Shown piece after piece: positions 1 through 8,682 of a stretch of DNA of 64,000 nt. Source of the stretch: Methanolobus sp. Lineage in GTDB: Archaea > Halobacteriota > Methanosarcinia > Methanosarcinales > Methanosarcinaceae. Below the pieces are notes generated by a model that worked only from the letters and a program-made list of their open reading frames with translations, ran no database searches and was not told the DNA's origin. Both the position numbers and the translations under genes were made by a program. Within the stretch, counting starts at the first letter, position 1. The number at the start of each line of letters is the position of its first letter. The stretch is from NCBI RefSeq assembly GCF_016278365.1, contig NZ_JADQBZ010000002.1:179507-243506 (forward strand), written 5' to 3'.

Positions 1-2
1 AC

Positions 3-128
3 TTTGATGACAGAAATGATGATTTAGATGATCGGGATGAGGACTTTGATGACAGAAATGATGATTTAGATGATCGGGATGAGGACTTTGATGACAGGAA
101 CGATGATCTAGATGACAGGGATGAGGAC
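3..128 (+). repeat. 42-bp coding tandem repeat, 3 copies
   Basis: Three in-frame 42-bp units begin at 3, 45 and 87, followed by a partial unit. Units 1 and 2 look identical; unit 3 has synonymous changes (tta to cta, cgg to agg, aga to agg). The array may extend past the left edge. Confidence 0.85.
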
Positions 129-146
129 CTAGATGACGATGATTAA
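3..146 (+). CDS. Asp-rich repeat protein, C-terminal end (partial)
   Basis: The open frame enters from the left edge and stops at TAA 144-146. The 47 visible residues are almost only Asp, with Arg, Asn, Leu, Glu and Phe, in a 14-residue repeat of the pattern DDRNDDLDDRDEDF. Such acidic repeats often bind Ca2+ or occur in secreted or surface proteins; that role is inferred only from composition. The N-terminus lies outside the window, so no family can be assigned. Confidence 0.75.
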   Translation, partial: FDDRNDDLDDRDEDFDDRNDDLDDRDEDFDDRNDDLDDRDEDLDDDD

Positions 147-416
147 ATGATGGCTCTAGCAACATAACTTGATAAGGCGGCCACCATCAGACATCCATAT
201 CAAGGAGGATCCTAATGACCATATGAAAGATATGTGGAAACAGTACTTTGGAACTTTATTAAGATTCATTTTTTCTGTTCAAAAAAAGGCACAGGCACTG
301 GCTTAAGTGTCTGTTAAGATTTTTACTTTAAGGAGATAGACAACCTTGACAATCCTGCCAAGGATAGATATCTATGACTCAAATTCGGATTTCTACAGGT
401 CTATCGAATTGAACGA

Positions 417-1304
417 TTATTTCTTTTCTTTACCCTTATTTATGAAGAGAACAATTATTAGCGAAATTAAGAGAAACAGTGCTTCAAATCCGGGGATAGT
501 TTCATCACTATATTCATGTTCTTCATTATCCATATATTCTTCAGCTGCATCGTCAAGTAGTGTCTCACTTGCTGGTTCTGATAGAACACTAATATCCCCC
601 TTCCAATTGTATAAGTGCCTTTCTGCATAGTATGTTCCTGCAATATGGCCTATTTGTATCTGGATAGCTCGTTGCTGCCCAGGCTGGCCTTCAGGTAACG
701 CCCCTGTCCAGGTTGCCTCCATGGAATCCATTGAAACGTAGCGCTTCATAGGTTCTGTTTGGCCTTGTGTGTGGCCCCAATTTGAGTCTGTCCAAACCAT
801 CTCAGCATATTCTTCACCGTCGGGCCCTCTAAAATAGGTAGAAGCAAAATTCGTGCCAACAAGTCCAGTTTCTGCTTTGGACCAGATAAGTGGATACCAA
901 TCACCATGCTGGAATTGATGTACATCTCTATCTATATTAACATTGAAAACCTCACCTGGACGCAAAGTATGAGGTGGATTAGTCCATGTAAAGTCTAAGA
1001 GAATAATTTCTGGTGTTGTTTTATCGGGATTATTTTTAAGAAGCCTATTCGGCCGATTTTTATCGACTTCCATTCTTCCAGGGCTCATTTTCCCAAGTTC
1101 ATAACCACCATCATCAAAACGTAGTCCTATCTCAGATGGTTGAGTATCAAGCCATTGTCGGGAACCATCCTGGCTCAAATAGACTGTCTTCTCATATACC
1201 CAGGCACCTTCGGAAGCTTCAGCTTCCATAGGCATTATTACAAATATCATCAAGAGACATAAAGAATAGACAATACTTCTGTTGATCCTTGTTAAATTCA
1301 TCAT
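417..1304 (-). CDS. Secreted protein with PGF-CTERM archaeosortase tail
   Basis: A 295-residue protein. An N-terminal hydrophobic stretch (about residues 10-25, followed by AEAS) looks like a signal peptide. The C-terminus has an acidic spacer rich in D/E, then IPGF (about 270-273), a hydrophobic segment and a basic tail, the layout of PGF-CTERM proteins processed by archaeosortase A and anchored to lipid at the cell surface. I do not recognise the ectodomain, which is rich in Trp and Tyr. The start is supported by GGAGGAG upstream of tandem ATGs. It is a single gene between decayed neighbours. Confidence 0.85.
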   Translation of the reverse strand: MMNLTRINRSIVYSLCLLMIFVIMPMEAEASEGAWVYEKTVYLSQDGSRQWLDTQPSEIGLRFDDGGYELGKMSPGRMEVDKNRPNRLLKNNPDKTTPEIILLDFTWTNPPHTLRPGEVFNVNIDRDVHQFQHGDWYPLIWSKAETGLVGTNFASTYFRGPDGEEYAEMVWTDSNWGHTQGQTEPMKRYVSMDSMEATWTGALPEGQPGQQRAIQIQIGHIAGTYYAERHLYNWKGDISVLSEPASETLLDDAAEEYMDNEEHEYSDETIPGFEALFLLISLIIVLFINKGKEKK

Positions 1305-1481
1305 TTATTTAACTCCTCCTGTTTTTTCGACAAAAACGAATTAAAGAAAGTTTGTATCAATAAGAAGTTGAAGTAAATTATATAAATAATCTTCTTTTAA
1401 TCTTGAAGAAATCCTTGTTATCCAGGTGAAGTGGCAATTTTCAATAAGTAGAAACTTAATGCCAACTACTAGGATATATGA

Positions 1482-1721
1482 CCCTTCTTCCCAATAGTCG
1501 AATCAGTTGCAGCTGAAGAAACTCCTATTGAAGAGTCCACTGATGGAAAAAGACTTGGTTTCCTTGCATGGTTAATTGCAATTGTGCTTGTAATAGGGAT
1601 GATAATGGTTTATGTAAGAAAAAGAATGAAGGAGGGCTTTAATTCTCTCCTTTTTTATTGCATAGCGCTACTCTCCCTATTGAAAACTGCGAAAATCACA
1701 ATTTATCAAGAAAGAGCATGA
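1482..1721 (+). pseudogene. Remnant of a membrane-anchored protein C-terminus
   Basis: An open frame without a start codon, bounded upstream by TGA at 1479. It reads as an acidic stretch (AEETPIEE), then one hydrophobic segment (LGFLAWLIAIVLVIGMIMV) and a basic end (VRKRMK), the usual tail of an archaeal secreted or anchored protein. A terminator-like hairpin overlaps its end. With no 5' part it is best read as the leftover tail of a deleted gene; the parent family is unknown. Confidence 0.5.
1631..1656 (+). terminator. Hairpin plus T-run
   Basis: GGAGGG and CTCTCC can pair (one G-T) around an 8-nt loop and are followed directly by six T. This resembles an intrinsic terminator on the + strand, and sits at the end of the membrane-protein remnant. 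Confidence 0.5.
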
Positions 1722-1755
1722 TAAATATCTGCTTCAGATATGGCATTTCAACAAA

Positions 1756-2229
1756 TTATTTAACACGGGTACCGTATATTCTTTGCAGATGATCCCTTGG
1801 ATCGGCATCTGTCGTGAATTTCATAGTACCTGAGCTATATGTGATTGTAACTATCCAGAATATTAAGGAAGTGTGTTCTTCACGATCACGGCGAGTCTTC
1901 TTTTTTAAAGTAACAGAACTTATGTTTCCATTTGGGACTGAGAAATTCTCAGGACTCTCCATGAGAATTTCCTGTGGATTCATCCCAGCATATCTTTCAG
2001 CATAGTTAAATGATCCCTTTATCTGTGCTCCCCACTGCCCGAAAAAACCTTTGCCTTCAGCTTTCGCTTGATCGCGGGACTCTTGTACTATTTTCTTCAT
2101 CAATTTATTCGTTACCTTGGCAAAGATAGTTATGTCCGATGTTGCAACGAGTGTAAAAGTGTCTTCCGATAGACCTAGCATTTTACTCTTTTTCATATTT
2201 GGGATAATACTGATTATTTGACTCTCCAT
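1756..2229 (-). CDS. Hypothetical protein, possibly PH-like
   Basis: 157 residues with a clear ribosome binding site (aaggagag) a few bases before ATG. There is no signal peptide. The middle (about 47-75) is charged, with Gly and aromatic residues, and the C-terminal half alternates hydrophobic and polar residues, as in a beta-rich domain, ending in YGTRVK. I do not recognise the family. A PH-like or YcxB-like fold is a guess from the pattern only. No operon partner is visible. Confidence 0.6.
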   Translation of the reverse strand: MESQIISIIPNMKKSKMLGLSEDTFTLVATSDITIFAKVTNKLMKKIVQESRDQAKAEGKGFFGQWGAQIKGSFNYAERYAGMNPQEILMESPENFSVPNGNISSVTLKKKTRRDREEHTSLIFWIVTITYSSGTMKFTTDADPRDHLQRIYGTRVK

Positions 2230-2413
2230 AAAACCTCTCCTTCAAGTGCAGCAATTAATATAATTAGATGTAGGATTTATATAATATTATTGACTTGCAT
2301 TGATAAGTTCTAGAGTGCTTTTTAAATATTCTTATGAAACTCTCAAAAAGAGCATCATAACAACTATTGCCAATGATTAAGTTATAACTAAAAGCCCTTG
2401 GAGAACCCTGTCC

Positions 2414-2800
2414 TCAGCTCACTGCTTTCTTTACCACTGAGGTGATATTTGCTTCTTCGGCGGCAGTCAACTCCTTCAGTGCAAAAGAGGTCGGTCACAT
2501 GTGGCCTTCATCAAGATTCGCCTTCTCGTCGAAACCAAATGTCATATATCTATCATTCTTCGTGCCGCGGAAGAAGCAGATGACCTTGCCGTCCTTGCTA
2601 TAAGCAGGCATCCTATACCAGGTTCTTGGCGAGAGAGATGGTGCACTGTATGTGATGATGACATGAAGCCGCTCGCCCATGGAGCGATATGGTTGCGGCA
2701 TCTCAGCGATCTTTGCAAGCACAGCACTCTCTCCACTTGTCTTATCAGCAGACGAACTTGTCTTTTGTTTATTGGGTATTGATTCTTTTGTTGTTTTCAT
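2414..2800 (-). pseudogene. DUF1801/YdhG-like protein broken by TGA
   Basis: The first 101 residues match the DUF1801 (YdhG-like, iron-chaperone-like fold) pattern, including [17 protein letters not shown] and [17 protein letters not shown]. Translation stops at TGA 2495-2497, exactly where relatives have Trp in 'MWP'. Reading through gives PTSFALKELTAAEEA and then KKAVS, the normal end of the family, with stop at 2414-2416. A single TGG to TGA change explains this. Archaea use UAG, not UGA, for pyrrolysine, so recoding is not expected; a base error is the alternative. Confidence 0.8.
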
Positions 2801-2820
2801 AAAGTCATCCCTTGATAAGC

Positions 2821-2955
2821 ATGCTTAAACAAAACGGAGAATTTGATAACAAGTTTGTTCTAAGCACTAACACAGAATCAATTGAATGGGCAAAAGACTT
2901 ATTTGAATGCTACTTGAAAGATTCTACTCAAGTGACACATCTTGGAGTGTCTTGA
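2821..2955 (+). pseudogene. C-terminal fragment of a FilR1-family regulator
   Basis: 44 residues from ATG 2821 to TGA 2953-2955 align with the C-terminal end of the intact regulator at 37152-37943: [19 protein letters not shown], then WAKDLFECYLKDST against WGKDLFDHYLKDST. Everything N-terminal (winged helix and most of the FilR1 middle domain) is missing. It is the last eighth or so of a deleted gene. Confidence 0.75.
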
Positions 2956-3010
2956 TTGTTTAAAATCAAAAGTCTTGTTTTGTTTTGCTAATAATCTTCC
3001 GGTAAAAAGT

Positions 3011-4639
3011 TTAAAGAAGGACCTTGAGATCCTCTTCAACTGTGGAATTTGGTCTGATATTGAACTTCTCAACCAGCACATTCAGGATATTTGGTGAGAC
3101 GAATGCTGGAAGTGTCGGACCAAGTGTAATATTTTTTATTTCAAGTCGCAAAAGGGTAAGTAATACAAGGACCGCTTTTTGTTCGTACCATGCGATATTG
3201 TACGAGATTGGTGCATCGTTAACATCTGTGAATCCAAGTCTTGCCATAAGACCCTGTGCAATCACAATCAGCGAGAACGAGTCATTGCACTGCCCTGCAT
3301 CCAGTACCCTTGGAACTCCATCAATTTCCCCTAGGTTAAGTTTATTGTAGCGATATTTTGCACACCCGGCGGTGAGAATAACAGTATCTTTGGGCAATGC
3401 TTCTGCGAAATCCGTGTAGTATTGCCTGTCTTTGTGCCGTCCGTCGCAGCCTGCCATGACAACGAACTTCTTTATCTTTCCTGTTTTGACAGCATCAACG
3501 ATCTTGTCTGCATTAGATAACACCGAGTTGTAAGCAAAACCTCCCATAATGGTGCCTTCTTCTAGTTGTATCGGAGGTTCACATGTCTTTGCCTGCTCGA
3601 TGAGAGCGGAGAAATCTTTCATATCGTCCTCGGCTACAATATGTGTGACACCGTCATAACCTACGGAGCCTGTGGTGTATAGCCTGCCAATGTAGCTCTC
3701 CCTTGGAGGAATTATGCAGTTGCTTGTAAGTAATATAGGACCATTGAAACTCTCGAATTCCTCTTTCTGATGCCACCATGAGCCGCCATAGTTGCCGACA
3801 AGATGATCATATTTCTTAAATTCAGGATACGAGTTTGCAGGCAGCATCTCTCCATGAGTATAGACATCCACGCCTGTTCCTTTGGTCTGGTCCAGTAGTT
3901 GTTTCAGGTCTTTCAGGTCGTGTCCACTTATGAGAATCCCGGGATTGCCTCTTGTTCCGATGTTAACCTGTGTGGGTTCAGGATTTCCGAATTTAGTTGT
4001 ATTCACTCTGTCAAGGTCTGCCATCACATCAAAGCCTTGTTCCCCGCATTTCAGGACCAGTGAGATGAGGTCTTTATCGTTCAGGCTGTCATCCGTTGTT
4101 GCCACAAGTCCCTCTTCAATGAATGAGTTGGCCGTCTTATTGATATTACCAAGCATCATAGCATGATGTGCATATGCTGCAAGTCCTTTGATACCAAAGA
4201 TTAACAGTTCCCTTAATGACCGGATATCTTCATCCTCTGTTGCAAGTATGCCTGTATTCCTGTCCTTAAGGTTCTCCGGGGTCAAAGTTGCAATCTCAGG
4301 CAAACCGTTCTCATCAAGTGCATTGTTGTCCAGAAGTTTCTGCCTGATCTCATTTTGGATCTTGAATCCTCTGTCGATGCGCTCCTGAATTCCAGTAACT
4401 CTGAAATCGGTATTAGTTATGGTTGAGAACAATGCATCAAGCATAAAATCATCAGTGCTATTATCAGAAATGTTTGCCTTTCTTGCTTTCTGGTTGAAGA
4501 ATGCAACACTCTTAAGCACATAGATGAGATCATCCTGAAGATCTGCAACTTCCCCTTTCTTACCGCACATTCCATTCTTTGTGCAGCCTTTCCCCTTCAT
4601 TGTTTCTTGACACTGATAGCAGAACATTTTTTTCACCAT
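3011..4639 (-). CDS. hcp: Hydroxylamine reductase (hybrid cluster protein)
   Basis: Hcp/prismane protein, about 542 residues from the ATG at 4639. The cytoplasmic Fe-S enzyme reduces hydroxylamine and acts as an NO reductase/S-nitrosylase in nitrosative stress. The N-terminal cluster motif is visible ([15 protein letters not shown], then GMCGKKG), followed by the hybrid-cluster core: [21 protein letters not shown], a Cys in [16 protein letters not shown], a Cys in [11 protein letters not shown] and the DAGQCNDS segment. A longer reading from 4711 adds 24 residues not typical of the family, so an internal ATG is chosen. The divergent hemerythrin gene fits a shared redox or NO stress role. Confidence 0.93.
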   Translation of the reverse strand: MVKKMFCYQCQETMKGKGCTKNGMCGKKGEVADLQDDLIYVLKSVAFFNQKARKANISDNSTDDFMLDALFSTITNTDFRVTGIQERIDRGFKIQNEIRQKLLDNNALDENGLPEIATLTPENLKDRNTGILATEDEDIRSLRELLIFGIKGLAAYAHHAMMLGNINKTANSFIEEGLVATTDDSLNDKDLISLVLKCGEQGFDVMADLDRVNTTKFGNPEPTQVNIGTRGNPGILISGHDLKDLKQLLDQTKGTGVDVYTHGEMLPANSYPEFKKYDHLVGNYGGSWWHQKEEFESFNGPILLTSNCIIPPRESYIGRLYTTGSVGYDGVTHIVAEDDMKDFSALIEQAKTCEPPIQLEEGTIMGGFAYNSVLSNADKIVDAVKTGKIKKFVVMAGCDGRHKDRQYYTDFAEALPKDTVILTAGCAKYRYNKLNLGEIDGVPRVLDAGQCNDSFSLIVIAQGLMARLGFTDVNDAPISYNIAWYEQKAVLVLLTLLRLEIKNITLGPTLPAFVSPNILNVLVEKFNIRPNSTVEEDLKVLL

Positions 4640-4820
4640 GCTTCCTATAATTGATATCTTTTTGATACTTGTATTTAAGAGATACTTGCATATAAGGAGA
4701 ATAGTTTCCAAATGGATATCTGTGACTGCTCCGTAGAAGATTATCTCAATAGAATAAGCAATTGATTGCAGAAACTAGTAAGAAAACAATGGGGGAAATT
4801 ATACGAAACCAACCGATGAT

Positions 4821-5354
4821 TTGAAAGAAGAACACCATGCAGTAAATCTGATGCTTAAAATAATGGATGGGATGTGTATGAAAATAGAATCCGGAAAGGA
4901 AATTAAACATGAGCATCTTGAGAACGTGGTTGAATTCGTGAAAGTTTTTGTCGACAAATGCCACCACACAAAGGAAGAAGAATATCTTTTTCCTATAATG
5001 AGAAGGGCAAATGTTCCCGGTTCAACAGAAATCATAGATTCTCTTCTGGAAGAACATGAACATGGAAGAAGGAGTGTTGATATGATAGCTGGGGCAGTTT
5101 CGGTAAATATGGATTCTGAAGCTCTATCTACGATAGTCAAGAGCTCAAGAGACTATATTGAACTTTTGACCCAGCATATCAACAAAGAAGACAATATCCT
5201 TTTTCCATTGGCAGATAAACATCTTGCTGAGAAAGTTCAAGAGAATTTGCTAAAATCGTTTGAAATTGTTGAGATCGAGAAAATCGGTGAAGGCAAACAT
5301 GAGGAATTCCACAAAATGCTTCATAATCTGAAAGAGATATATGTTATGTCATAG
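4821..5354 (+). CDS. Hemerythrin-like oxygen/NO-binding protein
   Basis: A hemerythrin HHE-type cation-binding four-helix protein of about 177 residues. Iron-ligand patterns are visible: EEHHAV at the start, CHHTKEEEYLF, EEHEHGRRSVD and QHINKEDNILF. Family members bind a di-iron centre and handle O2 or NO. The coordinate uses the TTG at 4821. The better-placed start is ACG 4803, which lies 7 nt after GGGGG and would give a KPTDDLKEEHH N-terminus, so translation may use a non-AUG codon or the ATG has been lost. It is divergent from hcp. Confidence 0.88.
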   Translation: MKEEHHAVNLMLKIMDGMCMKIESGKEIKHEHLENVVEFVKVFVDKCHHTKEEEYLFPIMRRANVPGSTEIIDSLLEEHEHGRRSVDMIAGAVSVNMDSEALSTIVKSSRDYIELLTQHINKEDNILFPLADKHLAEKVQENLLKSFEIVEIEKIGEGKHEEFHKMLHNLKEIYVMS

Positions 5355-5404
5355 GTAGTTGTAACTTGGATTCTTTAGAAACAACTGTAGAGGACTTTGT
5401 TTCT

Positions 5405-5500
5405 CTACACCATCTTTTTCAGCTTGAGTTTCTCGATCACAAGCTCAGCAGTCTCTTCCAATTGCTTCTCCTCGATAAGGTTCTGCATTTTCGGGTTATG
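5405..5500 (-). pseudogene. Remnant of a phage ribbon-helix-helix protein C-terminus
   Basis: The minus strand encodes HNPKMQNLIEEKQLEET, then AELVIEKLKLKKMV and stop, clearly related to the C-terminal half of the protein at 6791-6997 (HYSKTQNSLREKQVEET, AERVIEKLKLKRLV). The N-terminal DNA-binding half is absent. It lies on the far side of the methyltransferase gene from the prophage, so phage-derived DNA once reached this far or a second element sat here. Confidence 0.75.
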
Positions 5501-5549
5501 TAGAATAGATATATTTCATAATGATCCTGGCACATATCTCAGTGTTCAA

Positions 5550-6572
5550 TCATTCATAATATTCGTCCCTTGCACTTACTAAGGCTTTTAAGTTTATAAT
5601 TGGAGTATGGGGTGCAAGTCCACAACCTGGCGCCAGGATATCCACACCATTCTCTATACACACCTTAGCTTCTCTTTTCACTTCGGAGGGTTGTGATAAT
5701 AAAAGAGTACCAACAGGAGCTACATTACCTATGAGGCAAGCTCTGCCCCCTATAACATCTTTAGCATATTTGAGATCCACTTTTTCTTCAATGCTCAATC
5801 CTTCAAATCCTGCATTTGCCATTGGATCTAGAATTGCAGTGGCATCTCCACACATATGCAAGATCATGGGGCCAGACGTATTGCGACACAATTTTTTATA
5901 CGCTGGTAAGAACAGGGATTCAAAAGAGTCTGGTGGTAACAGATCAGGACCTGCTTCTGAGTCGGGCATACATACGACATCTGCACCTCTTTCAAAAAGA
6001 GCATTGGAGTAATCCGTACATACCTCTGCTCCGAGTTGAACAACTCGTTCTATAATCTCCGGATCAGTAATGGACCACATCAGATAATTTCTTATACCTA
6101 CGAGAAATGCAGCTATTGCTGCAGGACCAACCATTCCCGCAACAACAGGTACATCATCCCCTACTTTTTCTCTGACAAATACTGTAGCATCTAATATTGT
6201 GGTAATACGGCAAGATTCCATAAAATTTTCAGGAATAGTATACTCTAAAGCATCTTCTTTATTCTGACATGGACCCTTAAGGACCGCTGGTTGGGAGTCA
6301 AATGTTCCTTCTTTGATAGTACAACCAAGAGTTTGCGCAATAGCAGTTCCATCAAAAGGATACCTTACTGCTTCTAAACCTGCAATCTCATATCCTCCAA
6401 TAGCAAGGATTGCCATCATTTTAGCATCATAATTTGCATCCGGCCAAAAGGTACCAGTGGCTTCCATCAATTCCACTGTTCCTGTCTGAGTTACTGAACA
6501 GACGGGCACTTTATCAACATATTTTCCCATCAGAGAATCTAAAAATCTTTGCCTTAGTGATATATCTGTCAT
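5550..6572 (-). CDS. Methylcobamide:coenzyme M methyltransferase, MtaA/MtbA type
   Basis: A uroporphyrinogen-decarboxylase-fold protein of 340 residues, the usual MtaA/MtbA length. It would move a methyl group from a methylated corrinoid protein to coenzyme M in methylotrophic methanogenesis. Zn-ligand motifs are visible: LHMCGD (His and Cys) and LAPGCGLAP (second Cys). The start at 6572 has AGAGGT upstream; a longer reading from 6605 adds 11 atypical residues. No corrinoid protein or substrate-specific methyltransferase is adjacent, so methanol versus methylamine use cannot be decided. No in-frame TAG is present. Confidence 0.87.
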   Translation of the reverse strand: MTDISLRQRFLDSLMGKYVDKVPVCSVTQTGTVELMEATGTFWPDANYDAKMMAILAIGGYEIAGLEAVRYPFDGTAIAQTLGCTIKEGTFDSQPAVLKGPCQNKEDALEYTIPENFMESCRITTILDATVFVREKVGDDVPVVAGMVGPAAIAAFLVGIRNYLMWSITDPEIIERVVQLGAEVCTDYSNALFERGADVVCMPDSEAGPDLLPPDSFESLFLPAYKKLCRNTSGPMILHMCGDATAILDPMANAGFEGLSIEEKVDLKYAKDVIGGRACLIGNVAPVGTLLLSQPSEVKREAKVCIENGVDILAPGCGLAPHTPIINLKALVSARDEYYE

Positions 6573-6790
6573 AAGATACCTCTTGGAATAACCTTGAAGA
6601 TCCATAAGGTTATAGATATAGAAAGTTAGTCTGCATCTGTTAAAATGGTTTCACATGAACACCACTTGAACCTACGAGCCTATCAATTTTGAGATATTGA
6701 TTCAAAAAGAAGATATGCTTTTTACACAGTTAGGCTTTTTGGCCTTACCTATAACCCCTCATAAAAGTGCGAAGCTTATAATTCGAATAT

Positions 6791-6997
6791 TTACACTAGC
6801 CTCTTCAGCTTTAATTTCTCAATCACACGCTCTGCAGTCTCTTCCACCTGCTTCTCCCTGAGACTATTCTGCGTTTTCGAGTAATGCTCCGCAATGAAGT
6901 CCACCGCCTGGCTCTTATTACAGTCCTGCTCTTTCATCACCCGATGAAGTACTGCGGTCGTATTCTTGCTCACGGTTGCATAGAGTTTGGGTCTCAT
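6791..6997 (-). CDS. Small ribbon-helix-helix-like phage protein
   Basis: 68 residues. The N-terminal half (KLYATVSKNTTAVLHRVM, then NKSQAVDFIAEHY) looks like a beta-helix-helix (Arc/CopG-type) DNA-binding unit; the C-terminal half is a charged helix that may form a coiled coil. It starts 3 nt after the large terminase gene and is the last gene of the leftward prophage operon. A portal gene would be expected next but is absent. A truncated paralogue lies at 5405-5500. Confidence 0.65.
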   Translation of the reverse strand: MRPKLYATVSKNTTAVLHRVMKEQDCNKSQAVDFIAEHYSKTQNSLREKQVEETAERVIEKLKLKRLV

Positions 6998-7000
6998 AGA

Positions 7001-8255
7001 TTACCTCGGTCTTGTTTTGATAAGTGCTGACATGTTCAGTTTCTGCGGCCCATATCTCGATTTGCTGAGCTCCGACAGGGCCCACACGAGAGCATCCACA
7101 CGGTCCGGGCTACTGCCTTCGCCCGGGACCCAGTCACACATCTGGTCCTCCAGGGCCGGGAAGGATCCTACGTGATGCACCTTGCCTTGCTCATACAGAG
7201 CACTGATAGGCTCGGCTCTGGTCTGCTTTCCCCGGCTGGCTCTGACCGAACGATAGGATACATTCGGGTCAATAGTCCGAAGCGTATACTCCACGAGCTC
7301 GCCCCCGTTGTTCACTTCGCCGATGACCCTGTCTGCAGAATGCTTGTAGTAGGCTGCAATGATCTCCTGAGCCCACTTCTTCGGTGTTGCATGGATGGTA
7401 TAGTCTCCCAGGACATAGTACTCTCCGCGTTCATCCACAGCTGCAACAACTATGCCGGTATCAGCTGAAGTTTCGTTGGATGTAACCGCCGGGTCCACGC
7501 CAACCACGATACGCAGAAGGTTAGGAACTTTGGACACCCTGGCATCTTCTATCATCCCCCGGGTCCAGAGTGCATCCGGGTTGTCGTCCAGGATCTCTGC
7601 GTTGAGCTCCTGCCTGCCCAGCCGAGTCCCTTCGTATCTGCTGATGATCACATCGATGAAGGCAGGTGCCAGGTTGGACAGGTTCTCGTAGGTGGACCCT
7701 CTTGTCACGTGGGTATTGGAATCGTTCAAGAGGGCTTTGACTAGCGGAATGGGGCGAGGTGTTGTGGTGATGGCTGCCCTTGGATCATCTCCCAGCCGGA
7801 GGCCAAACTGCAGCATGTCCCAAGTCCTGTCAGGATACTTCCAGGCCGCAATCTCGTCACACCAGGCAGTGTCATGCTGGGGTCCTCTCAGTCTATCCGG
7901 TTCCTCTGCAGAAAACAGCAAAGCCATCGCACCGTTGGGCCAGGTGAGCCTGCGTTTGGATGGCTCGTATAGGCCGATTCCATGGCGGGCAGACCGACAA
8001 TATGCCAGACTCTCCTTCAACCATAGTGTCCCTGGCATCCGCTGCAGTTGGAGCCACTAAGGCTATCCTGCGGGCCTTGCCGGATTCTACTCTGTCACGG
8101 ACCCATTCAGCCCCTACCATGGACTTCCCCCAGCCTCTCCCAGCACAAACCAGCCAGTACCGCCAGCTTCCTTCCGGAGCGAGCTGATTGGGTCGAGCCC
8201 AGAATCTCCAGTCATATTCCAGCTTCGAGAGCTCATCATCGCTGATATCACTCAT
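7001..8255 (-). pseudogene. Phage terminase large subunit, frameshifted
   Basis: The DNA-packaging ATPase-nuclease. The first frame (8255 leftward) holds LEYDWRFWARPNQLAPEGSW, the Walker A CAGRGWGKS and the segment VAPTAADARDTMVEGESGI. The second frame (7001-8038) holds LYEPSKRRLTWPNG, FSAEEPDRLRGPQH, the Walker B-like WCDEIAAWKY, and the RNaseH-like nuclease with GVDPAV and PDRVDALVWAL. The frames join near 7971-7976, where one surplus base in GGCC turns the expected W-N-R-L-Y-E-P into a shift; dropping it gives a 417-residue protein. Either a broken gene, a +1 programmed shift or a read error. It overlaps the small-subunit gene. Confidence 0.85.
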
Positions 8256-8682
8256 GATCTTCTGGCGCTCTGAGCCTGGAAGCAATGCTATTGATTCTGC
8301 TAACGATCCTCTCTCTTGTTTCATCTGTATTGATCTCGACGTTGTTCTGGGTCATATTGATCTCAACTTCACGCCTGCCAAACTCAGCAGGACATGTGCG
8401 CTCAAGCCACCACGCTGCAGCCTGCCATGAATGACCTGCTGCCTTCTGGATGATGGCCACATTCCTGGCAATGGCCTCTGCCTTGGCCTGCTTAACCTTG
8501 AGATAGAAGTCATGGTACTGCCCGGATGTTGCTCGTTCGCCACGCTTCATCCAGTCGTAGTAGGTGACAGAAGCGACCCCAATTGCATCACATGCATGGA
8601 TCACAGGGACACCGGACTTGAGCAGCTTGATTAGTGGCTCGGATACTTCGGCCATTATTGTGCTGCCTTTCTTTCTCCCCAT
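8248..8682 (-). CDS. Phage terminase small subunit-like protein
   Basis: 144 residues with an N-terminal helix-turn-helix of terminase small-subunit type (IHACDAIGVASVTYYDWMKRG, about 28-48), then a helical part with AGHSWQAAAWWLERTCPAEFGRR, common in phage small terminases. It would recognise phage DNA and start packaging with the large subunit. It lies between the ParB-methylase gene (28-nt overlap) and the large terminase gene (8-nt overlap). A start at 8655 (TAATG overlap) is also possible. Confidence 0.8.
   Translation of the reverse strand: MGRKKGSTIMAEVSEPLIKLLKSGVPVIHACDAIGVASVTYYDWMKRGERATSGQYHDFYLKVKQAKAEAIARNVAIIQKAAGHSWQAAAWWLERTCPAEFGRREVEINMTQNNVEINTDETRERIVSRINSIASRLRAPEDHE

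Noticed and set aside
223-306. 27-codon frame (MKDMWKQYFG) after a GGAGG motif
   Set aside because: The spacing to the ribosome site is too long and no conservation can be judged.
346-630. 94-codon + strand frame with a plausible ribosome site and TTG start
   Set aside because: It mostly runs antisense through the PGF-CTERM gene, is Ser-rich as such shadows are, and has no known domain.
5550-6572. Pyrrolysine (in-frame TAG) in the methyltransferase gene
   Set aside because: The frame has no internal stop; pyrrolysine occurs in MtmB/MtbB/MttB-type proteins, not in MtaA/MtbA.
5340-6800. Attachment-site direct repeats flanking the methyltransferase gene
   Set aside because: Sequences just beyond the two ribbon-helix-helix copies do not match each other; the similarity ends at the coding tail.
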